A stretch of DNA of 6,971 nucleotides from positions 1 through 6,971 of the forward strand of contig JAITGZ010000120.1 of assembly GCA_031280335.1 (NCBI GenBank). The letters run 5' to 3'. The notes beneath the pieces are model-generated. The model saw nothing but the letters and a program-made list of their open reading frames with translations, did no database searches and was not told the origin of the DNA. Origin of the DNA: Deltaproteobacteria bacterium. Lineage in GTDB: Bacteria; Desulfobacterota; Desulfovibrionia; Desulfovibrionales; Desulfovibrionaceae. Positions 1 to 5,645 of this stretch are shown in pieces; position 1 is the first letter of the stretch; each line of letters starts with the position of its first letter. The position numbers and the translations under genes are program-made.

Positions 1-50
1 CTGGAGCGGCGAATACGTGGCCGGCAGATGAAAAGGCTCGAGTATGCCAT

Positions 51-54
51 AGGA
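51..54 (+). promoter_or_regulatory. Ribosome binding site of the nifA-like gene
   Basis: AGGA lies 7 bases before the ATG at 62. An upstream ATG at 44 in the same frame is followed two codons later by TAG (50-52), so the start at 62 is the first usable one in this frame. A TAA in another frame (60-62) overlaps the ATG as TAATG, which would fit translational coupling if an upstream gene ends there, but too little upstream sequence is present to tell. Confidence 0.65.
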
Positions 55-61
55 CACAGTA

Positions 62-1633
62 ATGCCTGAACCGCGTATCCGTTACGAGACCAATGAACTG
101 CGCCTGCTTTTCGAGGTGAGCCAGGCTCTGGAAGGGGCCACGGACATATCCGATCACCTGGAAACGGCCCTGGAGCTTACGGCCCGCTATACCGGCATGA
201 TGCGCGGCACCTTGACCCTGCTTGCGCCCAACGGCACGGATATTGTGGTGGAGGCGGCTTACGGCCTGAACGAACGGGAGCGTAAACGGGCCAGATACAA
301 GCTGGGCGAGGGGGTAACCGGGCGGGTGATCGCCACGGGCAAGCCCGTGGTTGTGCCCAAAATATCCGAAGAGCCGCTTTTTCTCAACCGCACCGGGGCC
401 AGGGATTTAAACCGGGACGAAATATCCTTCATCTGTGTGCCCATCATCGTGAACGGCCGGTCCGTGGGGGCCCTTTCCGCCGACCGCCTCTTCGCCGACC
501 CGGTGCGGCCGGAAGAAGACGCGCGCCTGCTCCAGGTGCTGGCCTCGCTCATTGCCAGGGCGGTGCAGGTGCGCCTGGATTTCAACGCCATGCACGCGGC
601 GGTGGTGGAAGAAAACCGCCGCCTGCAAGAGATGGTACGCGGCAAGTTCCACCCTTACGGCATTGTCGCGGTCTCCGCCGCCATGCGCTCGGTGATCGAA
701 GATCTGGCCCAGGTCTCCAATTCCAACGCCACCGTGCTGCTGCGCGGCGAAAGCGGCACGGGCAAAGAATTGGCTGCGGGCATCATTCATTCCAACAGCC
801 CCAGAACCGGACGCCCCTTCATCAAGGTGAATTGCGCCGCTCTGCCCGAAACCCTGGTGGAAAGCGAGCTCTTCGGCTACGAGCGCGGGGCCTTTACCGG
901 AGCCGCCGGCAGCCGTAAAGGCCGCTTTGAAAGGGCCCACGGCGGTACGCTTTTTTTGGACGAAGTGGGCGATATGAGTCCCATGACCCAGGCCAAATTG
1001 CTGCGCGTGATCCAGGAACGCGAATTTGAACGGGTGGGCGGCAACGAAACCATCAGGGTGGATGTGCGCCTGGTGGCCGCTACCAACCGCAGCCTGGAAG
1101 AAATGGTCACCGCCGGCACCTTTCGTCAGGACCTCTACTACCGCCTTTCCGTTTTTCCCGTACTCATACCGCCCCTGCGCGAACGGCGCGACGACATCAT
1201 GCCCCTGGTCAGCCACTTTGTGGAAAAAGCCGGCACGGCCAACGGTCGCAAAATACTGCGCATTACCTCCCCGGCAGTGGATACGCTGCGCGCCTATGCC
1301 TGGCCGGGCAATATCCGCGAACTGGAAAACGTGATTGAACGGGCCGTTATCCTGAGCGGGACGGACGGAGTAATTGACATTCAACACCTCCCAGCCTGGA
1401 TGCAGGGACAAGGCCGTGAAATAACGGAAGCCCCCCCGGAGGGTAAACTGGAAGACGCCGTGAACGCCCTGGAAAAACGCCTGATCATCGACGCCCTGGA
1501 AGCTTGCGGCGGCAATATGTCCAGAACCGCCGCCCAACTCGGCCTGACCGAACGCATGATGGGCCTGCGCATGAAAAAATACGGTCTGGCTTACAGAGCC
1601 TTCCGTAAATTCGCCAAAGAAAATAAAGGATGA
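62..1633 (+). CDS. nifA: NifA-type sigma-54-dependent transcriptional activator
   Basis: A 523-residue bacterial enhancer-binding protein that would activate sigma-54 RNA polymerase promoters, most likely those of nitrogen fixation genes. Domains seen in order: a GAF sensor (about 30-170), a short helical linker (about 175-195), a sigma-54 AAA+ domain (about 200-440) and a C-terminal Fis-type helix-turn-helix (about 480-510). In the AAA+ core, Walker A GESGTGKE is at 229-236, the sigma-54 contact loop GAFTGA at 276-281, Walker B GTLFLDE at 295-301, and the arginine-finger region FRQDLYYRL at 354-362. The GAF segment around LGEGVTGRVI (81-90) and FLNRTGARDL (107-116) is very like NifA proteins as I recall them. 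No cysteine lies between the AAA+ domain and the helix-turn-helix, so the CX4C oxygen-sensing motif of rhizobial NifA is absent. The gene is intact and followed by its own terminator. The AAA+ family call is secure; the NifA subfamily rests on memory, and another GAF-type activator is possible. Confidence 0.8.
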   Translation: MPEPRIRYETNELRLLFEVSQALEGATDISDHLETALELTARYTGMMRGTLTLLAPNGTDIVVEAAYGLNERERKRARYKLGEGVTGRVIATGKPVVVPKISEEPLFLNRTGARDLNRDEISFICVPIIVNGRSVGALSADRLFADPVRPEEDARLLQVLASLIARAVQVRLDFNAMHAAVVEENRRLQEMVRGKFHPYGIVAVSAAMRSVIEDLAQVSNSNATVLLRGESGTGKELAAGIIHSNSPRTGRPFIKVNCAALPETLVESELFGYERGAFTGAAGSRKGRFERAHGGTLFLDEVGDMSPMTQAKLLRVIQEREFERVGGNETIRVDVRLVAATNRSLEEMVTAGTFRQDLYYRLSVFPVLIPPLRERRDDIMPLVSHFVEKAGTANGRKILRITSPAVDTLRAYAWPGNIRELENVIERAVILSGTDGVIDIQHLPAWMQGQGREITEAPPEGKLEDAVNALEKRLIIDALEACGGNMSRTAAQLGLTERMMGLRMKKYGLAYRAFRKFAKENKG

Positions 1634-1690
1634 TTTTTGGGGGATTACCGATCTTTATGCGTTGGGCAGCAAGGCGACACGGGTAGTGTT

Positions 1691-1725
1691 CCCGGCAGCC
1701 TTTCTCAGCACATGCCGGGCTTTTT
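1691..1725 (+). terminator. Intrinsic terminator after nifA-like gene
   Basis: A perfect 7-bp stem, CCCGGCA (1691-1697) with TGCCGGG (1713-1719), has a 15-base loop and is followed by CTTTTT (1720-1725). It starts 57 bases after the stop codon at 1633, in the right orientation to end the nifA-like transcript. No other gene lies between. Confidence 0.7.
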
Positions 1726-1741
1726 CCAAGATTGTAATTTG

Positions 1742-1763
1742 GTGTGGGGAATTGTGTGGGGAA
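1742..1763 (+). repeat. Tandem GTGTGGGGAA repeats, possible recombinase arm sites
   Basis: The 10-mer GTGTGGGGAA occurs at 1742-1751 and again at 1754-1763, a period of 12 bases, with a TT before the second copy. It lies about 45 bases from the tRNA 3' fragment at 1809-1826. Short G-rich direct repeats with a period near 12 are familiar next to tRNA-targeting tyrosine recombinase attachment sites (arm-type sites of P4-like integrases). The repeats are directly seen; the function is inferred from position. Confidence 0.4.
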
Positions 1764-1800
1764 GAAAAAGCGGCTATGGTTGACTTTGCCATAACCGCTT
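1761..1800 (-). terminator. Minus-strand intrinsic terminator beside the tRNA fragment
   Basis: On the minus strand a 12-bp stem, AAGCGGTTATGG (1800-1789) with CCATAGCCGCTT (1779-1768), contains one U-G pair, a 9-base loop and a T-rich tail TTTTTCTTC. The T-tract is on the minus side only, so it works for leftward transcription. It begins 8 bases after the tRNA 3' fragment (1809-1826), the usual place for a tRNA gene's terminator, and could now end transcription of the toxin-antitoxin operon 200 bases upstream of it. Confidence 0.75.
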
Positions 1801-1808
1801 GATTTCCC

Positions 1809-1826
1809 GGTGGGCAGTACAGGATT
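1809..1826 (-). other. tRNA 3'-end fragment, probable island attachment-site scar
   Basis: The minus strand reads AATCCTGTACTGCCCACC. This parses as the end of a tRNA: AAT from the T loop, CCTGT as the 3' half of the T stem, ACTGCCC as the 3' acceptor strand, discriminator A, then CC. From memory it matches tRNAs beginning GGGCAGT (a tRNA-Val in related bacteria). The sequence to the right (1827 onward) is not tRNA, so the 5' part is missing. A lone 3' end followed by a terminator is the classic displaced end left by a tyrosine recombinase at a tRNA gene. On that model the island lies to the right and the intact tRNA and integrase lie beyond the window. The base after CC is G, so an encoded CCA end is not conserved. 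A chance match of 18 bases with the correct tRNA layout is unlikely but not excluded. Confidence 0.6.
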
Positions 1827-1860
1827 TGTGAAAATTCACTAACAGCGCAAAACTATTCGA

Positions 1861-1936
1861 TAAATTTAAAACTGTGAAATTTAGATTACCCCCGGAATTA
1901 CCCTCGAAAAATTCGGTTTCACTGATACAATTCCGG
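1861..1936. repeat. AT-rich segment with nested inverted repeats and paired ATTACCC motifs
   Basis: Three inverted repeats are visible: TAAATTT (1861-1867) with AAATTTA (1877-1883); CCGGAATT (1892-1899) with AATTCCGG (1929-1936); and, inside the latter, CGAA (1905-1908) with TTCG (1912-1915). ATTACCC occurs directly at 1885-1891 and 1897-1903, again a 12-base period. On the minus strand these read GGGTAAT, loosely like the GGGGAAT repeats on the other side of the tRNA fragment. They may be recombinase binding sites on the island side. I see no convincing gene from 1827 to 2002; a 68-codon open frame on the minus strand (1774-1980) runs through the tRNA fragment and the terminator stem. Confidence 0.35.
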
Positions 1937-2002
1937 ACACATTTTTGCCTTTTTCTTTGATTTTCCACGGCGGGGGCCACATATTTTGCAACTATAAGGC
2001 GG

Positions 2003-2404
2003 TTATTTCCAATTCACGCACACAAGACCGTCAATTGTTTCAAAATGTTTAAGGTTGTTCGTCACCAGCGTATAGCCGCCCACAAGGCAAAAGGCGGCAA
2101 TCAAGAGATCCGCGTCTTCAACCAGAGCGCCGCGCCGCCGTTGGACGGCATACAGTCTGGCCGCTTCATCCCATACCGGCTTATCCATTTTGTCTATGAA
2201 AAAATTGCGGCACAGGTCGTCGAAATCATTAAGTTTGACCGTGGCGTTGCTGTACAAAAGCCCGCGTCTGATTTCATAATATGCTATGGGCGGAATAACG
2301 CATTTGTTGCCTGCGGCGAGTTGGGATCGAAGCGTGGAGCAAGCTTGATCATCGTCCCTCAATATATAGGACAAAATATTGGTGTCCAGCGCAAAGACGG
2401 TCAT
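2003..2404 (-). CDS. vapC: PIN-domain toxin, VapC type
   Basis: A 133-residue single-domain protein of the PIN ribonuclease superfamily, the toxin of a type II toxin-antitoxin pair. Such toxins are Mg-dependent nucleases that cut specific RNAs, often tRNA or rRNA, when the antitoxin is lost. PIN hallmarks are present: LDTNILSYIL near the N-terminus with D7, YYEIRRG with E44, EDADLLIAA with D97 and D99, and the C-terminal LVTNNLKHFETI (113-124), where Asn replaces the last acidic residue, as in many members of this subgroup. Length is normal for VapC. Its ATG overlaps the antitoxin stop codon as ATGA, so translation is probably coupled, and no strong ribosome binding site of its own is evident. 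No start other than 2404 is needed. The target RNA cannot be predicted from sequence. Confidence 0.88.
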   Translation of the reverse strand: MTVFALDTNILSYILRDDDQACSTLRSQLAAGNKCVIPPIAYYEIRRGLLYSNATVKLNDFDDLCRNFFIDKMDKPVWDEAARLYAVQRRRGALVEDADLLIAAFCLVGGYTLVTNNLKHFETIDGLVCVNWK

Positions 2405-2646
2405 AGATCAATCTCGCGAGTGATATTTACGCGCCTGCTGATGGCTTCATCAAATTCCGGCGGGAGTGGGCCGGTTTCCTTCATGCGCCGCCGGAACCGC
2501 TCGAATGCCTGAAGTTGCCTTTGGGCATTCAACTCCGGCTCCGGTTCATCAAAAACCGTGATGATGGCGCGGCTTCCGTCCGGGAGTGTCGGGTTCCCGA
2601 GAGGGATGATTTTGCCGTTTTCGACATATCCTTGGTAGGCTTGCAT
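2401..2646 (-). CDS. Antitoxin partner of the PIN toxin
   Basis: An 81-residue protein directly upstream of the PIN toxin and overlapping it by 4 bases. The N-terminal part (about 1-33, YVENGKIIPLG then DGSRAIITVFDE) looks like the small beta-rich domain of antitoxins in the DUF104/AbrB-like group, which would dimerise and bind the operon promoter. A charged helical stretch (about 40-57) and a C-terminal tail ending RVNITREIDL (72-81) would wrap and block the toxin active site. The tail resembles antitoxins I recall next to similar PIN toxins. The start is supported by GAGGA 5 bases upstream. By analogy with the family, the complex should repress its own promoter. The role is clear from context; the exact family name is uncertain because no search could be run. 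Confidence 0.82.
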   Translation of the reverse strand: MQAYQGYVENGKIIPLGNPTLPDGSRAIITVFDEPEPELNAQRQLQAFERFRRRMKETGPLPPEFDEAISRRVNITREIDL

Positions 2647-2651
2647 GATTA

Positions 2652-2656
2652 TCCTC
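2652..2656 (-). promoter_or_regulatory. Ribosome binding site of the antitoxin gene
   Basis: GAGGA on the minus strand sits 5 bases before the antitoxin ATG (2646-2644). It is much stronger than anything in front of the toxin start, in keeping with the antitoxin being made in excess and the toxin being translated by coupling. Confidence 0.7.
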
Positions 2657-2706
2657 GAATTTAGTTTATTGTTATTATCTCTACCGTGTTGATTTTTTTT
2701 AATATA

Positions 2707-2889
2707 TTACTGTCTAGTCAGACTGCTATACTGTGGAGATAGAATTGCAAAAATATCTTGTCTACGTTTTCTGATTCTAAAACAAAATATTTTATAAAAT
2801 GCATCTTCTAAATATGAATCATTTGCATCTTGAAATTTTTTATGTCTTTTTCCTGTCCGTTCATCTTCTATTCCTTTGTGGTCTGAGAC
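2707..2889 (-). pseudogene. Start-less open frame, possible gene remnant
   Basis: A minus-strand frame ending in TAA (2709-2707) is open for about 60 codons across otherwise stop-rich AT-rich DNA, and stays open through the hairpin cluster up to a TGA at 2958-2956. It has no ATG, GTG or TTG start. The predicted peptide looks protein-like: charged stretch DERTGKRHKKF, then FYKIFCFRIRKRRQ, ending YSSLTRQ. Codon choice is AT-rich and unlike res or mod. It may be the 3' end of a gene cut off by arrival of the hairpin cluster or the RM operon. I do not recognise the family. A chance open frame remains possible. Confidence 0.3.
2712..2724. promoter_or_regulatory. Possible operator palindrome of the toxin-antitoxin operon
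   Basis: Overlapping short palindromes lie 66-78 bases before the antitoxin start: AGTC-A-GACT (2716-2724) and GTCT...AGAC (2712-2715 with 2720-2723). Minus-strand TAATAT just downstream (around 2709-2704) could be a -10 box, but I see no good -35 hexamer 17 bases before it. Position suits an autorepression site, but the symmetry is short and may be chance. Confidence 0.25.
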
Positions 2890-2967
2890 CCCGGCCTTCA
2901 GGCCGGATATAGCAAGGCCCCGCCCTGAAGGGCGGGGCGCAAGACGTGAAGCCCTTCAGGGCTTCAC
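2880..2967. repeat. REP-like cluster of alternating GC hairpins
   Basis: Four perfect inverted repeats follow each other in 88 bases: GGTCT-G-AGACC (2880-2890); CCGGCC-TTCA-GGCCGG (2891-2906); a 9-bp stem GCCCCGCCC with loop TGAA (2917-2938); and a 9-bp stem GTGAAGCCC with loop TTCA (2946-2967). The three large hairpins share a CCTTCAGG core whose orientation alternates (+, -, +), as in REP/BIME elements; IS200/IS605 ends also carry hairpins of this kind. The cluster starts 17 bases after the res stop codon and its GC content contrasts sharply with the AT-rich DNA to its left. It could also stop or stabilise the res transcript, but no T-run follows it on the minus strand. The rest of the 2647-2984 spacer holds only the remnant frame and the putative operator. 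Confidence 0.75.
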
Positions 2968-2984
2968 TACCGCATTTCTATGAA

Positions 2985-5636
2985 TTACAGCTTTCCTACA
3001 ATCCCCATAAATTCATCCAGCGCGTACGCGCCGTCAATGCGTAGCTCCCTGTTCTGAAACACCATGAAATACCTGTAGTTGTCGCCGGCCTTGTCCGCCC
3101 ATTTACGACCCAGGCGCAATTTGGCCGCGCTGTCCGAATTGTCGCGATCGTCGCCCTTGGCCTCAATGACGACAATTTTGCCGCTTGCGGTCAACACAAG
3201 AAAATCGGGATAGTGGTTGATGAAGCCGTTGATGCAAAAGGAATACTCTTTTCTTTCGGCGATCTTATGCCACCACGCGACGTTATCCAGGGCGGACACT
3301 GCGGCGATGAGTTCGCGTTCGAAATTGTTCATGGACGCTTCCGAGGCGTATAGCGACTTGTCCAGAGAACCGCCCGTATCGGCGGGAGTGATAAACTTCG
3401 GCAGTCTGTAAGTTGAACGGCAAAAGACAAGGCTTGTGTCCAAACTGTCCTGAAAGCATTTTTCCCGATAGACATCCAGCAGGCTCTCCACCTTGTCCTG
3501 TATTTTCCAAGCAAAGGCGGAGGGAGAATTTGCCAGAGAGGCAAGCGTATCACCGGACATATTGTCCACAATACGGCGCACATACGCTCTCAGATCGCGG
3601 GATTCGACGCAGTTCATGGAATTCTTCCGCTCAATTTGCCCGTGCAGAACATCCGCCCAGAGGGCTTTTTTCGTTTCCTCCGGCTTGCCGGCAATAAGCC
3701 CGCGCACATGGCGGCTTTCCGTTTCGGTCATTTTCTTGTATTTCGGCACGGCCTCGCCGTCGGCGGCAAGGTCAACGGCATACAGATCCTCCGCCGACAG
3801 GGAAAAATTGATCCGGGTGTCTTCATTTTTCAGGGTGAAGCCGGCGGAAAGGTTTTCCTTGTTAAGTCGAGCGTATGTTTCCTCGTGGAACAGATCCGGC
3901 TCGGTCTTGACAAAAAATTGTGGAAGCTCCAAGGCCTCGGCCTCCGCCTGAAAGGCGGGCCGCATGAAAAACTGATTCATTTTTTCCCCCAACACGCCGT
4001 CCGGCAAGCCCGCCGTCTCACCTTGCCCCACCGCGTCCTCATAGTCCGCGCTTTGGGCCGTCGCCTGCCGGATCATATCCTCCGCCGCCGGAGAATATGT
4101 CCCCTGAGCGCTTTCCGCCGCCTGCCGCTCCAGTTCACGGCCGACCTCGGCAAAATCGACTCCCTGCAATTCCTCGGCTTCCGTTGACGCCGCGGACAGC
4201 AACGGGAGTTGTTCCGGCGGGGCGGGCGGCGGCGCGTCCGGCCCGTCTTCCGCATCGGATTGCCTCGGCTCACTCACGCGTACATCTTTTTTGCTGAATC
4301 CGGCGCGGTTCAGCCCGGCGACGATGTTTTCCAGCGTGTCGAAAAAAACGGCGGAACAGGTCAGCACATAGGAGAGGTTGAGCGGAGCGGCGTGTTTGCG
4401 GGCATACGGCTGCCGGAGGACGCGCCCGACGATCTGCTCCACATCCACTTTTGAGTTTCGGTTGGCGAGAGTCGCCAAAATATAGGCAAAAGGGCAGTCC
4501 CAGCCTTCTTTCAGGGCATTGACCGTAATGATGTAGCGGATGGAGCAGGAGGAGCTCAGCAGGTCAACATCTTTGAGTTCATTGATCTCGGATGTCTTTA
4601 TGGCGATCCACTCTTTGGGAATACCCGCCTCAATCAGTTTTTCTTTCAGTTTTTCAAAGGTCTCCGCGTCTTCCCGGTCTCTGGATTGCGCCTGAAACAG
4701 GACAATGGGACGGATATACGGCCCGCCGGAGGCTTCCGCCGCCTTGGCTCCAGCTTCCAGTTTGCCGCGCAGTTGGATCGCGTCCACAATCACGTCTTTT
4801 TTGCTCCGGCGGTTGTACACCACCACCGGGAGCTTGACCATGCTCTCTTTCTTCAGCGCGCGGGCGTCCACAAAGGAAATGATGTTGCTGTTTTCTCTGG
4901 GCGTTGCGGTCAGATCCAGCACAAAGGCGGGGTTCAGGTTGCGCAGCATCTCCACGCTCAGGTCCGACCGGGCGTTGTGGCTTTCATCCACAATCACCAC
5001 AGGGGCAAGTTGGTTCAGCGCCTGAATCAGGGCGGTATCGTCCACTCCTTCCACCAGAGTCTCCGGCGTGGCGTAGGTTTTGACGAAAGGCTCAAGCGCG
5101 CTGTTTTGCTGATAAACCTTGCGCCCGTCCTTTTTCTTGCTGCGCAGGGAGTCGTAACTAAGGACGCAGACGGAAAGCTGCCCCGCAACGGCGGCGGGGT
5201 TGAAATTGCGCCCGCTCAACAGGTCTTCTTTGGTGTAAACCTCCACCCGGCCGGAAAAATCGCGCTCAAGCCGCTGCCGGTATGGATGCCTGGGATTGGA
5301 AAGAGCGCGGACGGTCTGTTCCAGAATGGCGTTGGACGGCACCAGCCAGACCACAACCCTGGCTTTGCCTGGACACATGGCGTCCAGAACGACTTTGACC
5401 GAGGCGCAGGCCAGAAAGGTTTTGCCGCCGCCGGTGGGCACCTTGAAGCAGACATGCGGCGTTCCCTTGAGGTTGTCTTTGTAAGGCGGCAAACAATCCG
5501 GCGTGAGGCCGATTTTCACGTCCCGCTCCGCCCAGTGTTTGCGGTAGGCTGCGGCGTAATCGCCCGCAGCGTCCACGGCCTCCAGATAGGCGGCAAGGTC
5601 ACGCAGGGCGTTTGTCTGATAACTGTTGAGTTCCAC
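2985..5636 (-). CDS. res: Type III restriction enzyme, Res (helicase-nuclease) subunit
   Basis: An 883-residue ATP-dependent restriction subunit that works in complex with Mod, moves along or signals through unmodified DNA, and cleaves it near the target. It starts with the family's usual sequence (MELNSYQTNAL). The superfamily 2 helicase core has Walker A PTGGGKT (67-73), Walker B DESH (217-220), motif III LTATP (242-246), motif V ALKEGWDCP (374-382) and motif VI QIVGRVLRQP (401-410). The C-terminal PD-(D/E)XK nuclease is intact: HYPDF with D811, then VVIEAKG with E825 and K827. Between them, about 455-490 is a proline- and acid-rich linker without conserved motifs. It is somewhat shorter than EcoP1I/EcoP15I Res (about 970). 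The start codon is GTG, preceded by AGGACAAGG, and lies 9 bases after the mod stop, so the two genes form an operon. All key residues are present, so it should be active. Confidence 0.93.
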   Translation of the reverse strand: MELNSYQTNALRDLAAYLEAVDAAGDYAAAYRKHWAERDVKIGLTPDCLPPYKDNLKGTPHVCFKVPTGGGKTFLACASVKVVLDAMCPGKARVVVWLVPSNAILEQTVRALSNPRHPYRQRLERDFSGRVEVYTKEDLLSGRNFNPAAVAGQLSVCVLSYDSLRSKKKDGRKVYQQNSALEPFVKTYATPETLVEGVDDTALIQALNQLAPVVIVDESHNARSDLSVEMLRNLNPAFVLDLTATPRENSNIISFVDARALKKESMVKLPVVVYNRRSKKDVIVDAIQLRGKLEAGAKAAEASGGPYIRPIVLFQAQSRDREDAETFEKLKEKLIEAGIPKEWIAIKTSEINELKDVDLLSSSCSIRYIITVNALKEGWDCPFAYILATLANRNSKVDVEQIVGRVLRQPYARKHAAPLNLSYVLTCSAVFFDTLENIVAGLNRAGFSKKDVRVSEPRQSDAEDGPDAPPPAPPEQLPLLSAASTEAEELQGVDFAEVGRELERQAAESAQGTYSPAAEDMIRQATAQSADYEDAVGQGETAGLPDGVLGEKMNQFFMRPAFQAEAEALELPQFFVKTEPDLFHEETYARLNKENLSAGFTLKNEDTRINFSLSAEDLYAVDLAADGEAVPKYKKMTETESRHVRGLIAGKPEETKKALWADVLHGQIERKNSMNCVESRDLRAYVRRIVDNMSGDTLASLANSPSAFAWKIQDKVESLLDVYREKCFQDSLDTSLVFCRSTYRLPKFITPADTGGSLDKSLYASEASMNNFERELIAAVSALDNVAWWHKIAERKEYSFCINGFINHYPDFLVLTASGKIVVIEAKGDDRDNSDSAAKLRLGRKWADKAGDNYRYFMVFQNRELRIDGAYALDEFMGIVGKL

Positions 5637-5645
5637 GGCCTTGTC

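Noticed and set aside
1..69. End of a preceding gene before nifA
   Set aside because: All three forward frames are open from the window edge (stops at 29-31, 60-62 and 67-69), so the true frame cannot be chosen. TAATG at 60-64 is suggestive only.
407..1537. A 376-codon minus-strand open frame inside the nifA-like gene
   Set aside because: It mirrors a gene with clear sigma-54 activator motifs; its composition (rich in His, Gly, Phe, Ala) is typical of an antisense shadow.
1774..1980. A 68-codon minus-strand open frame after the toxin gene
   Set aside because: Its 3' part consists of the tRNA fragment and the terminator stem, it has no good ribosome binding site, and the peptide is not recognisable.
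2045..2512. A 155-codon plus-strand open frame over the toxin-antitoxin pair
   Set aside because: It is antisense to both members of a recognisable operon and shows no domain.
2880..2967. CRISPR array
   Set aside because: The hairpins differ in stem sequence, alternate in orientation and have no regular spacers.
2880..2967. Simple intrinsic terminator of res
   Set aside because: No T-run follows any of the hairpins on the minus strand, and three large hairpins exceed what a terminator needs; a minor effect on transcription is still possible.
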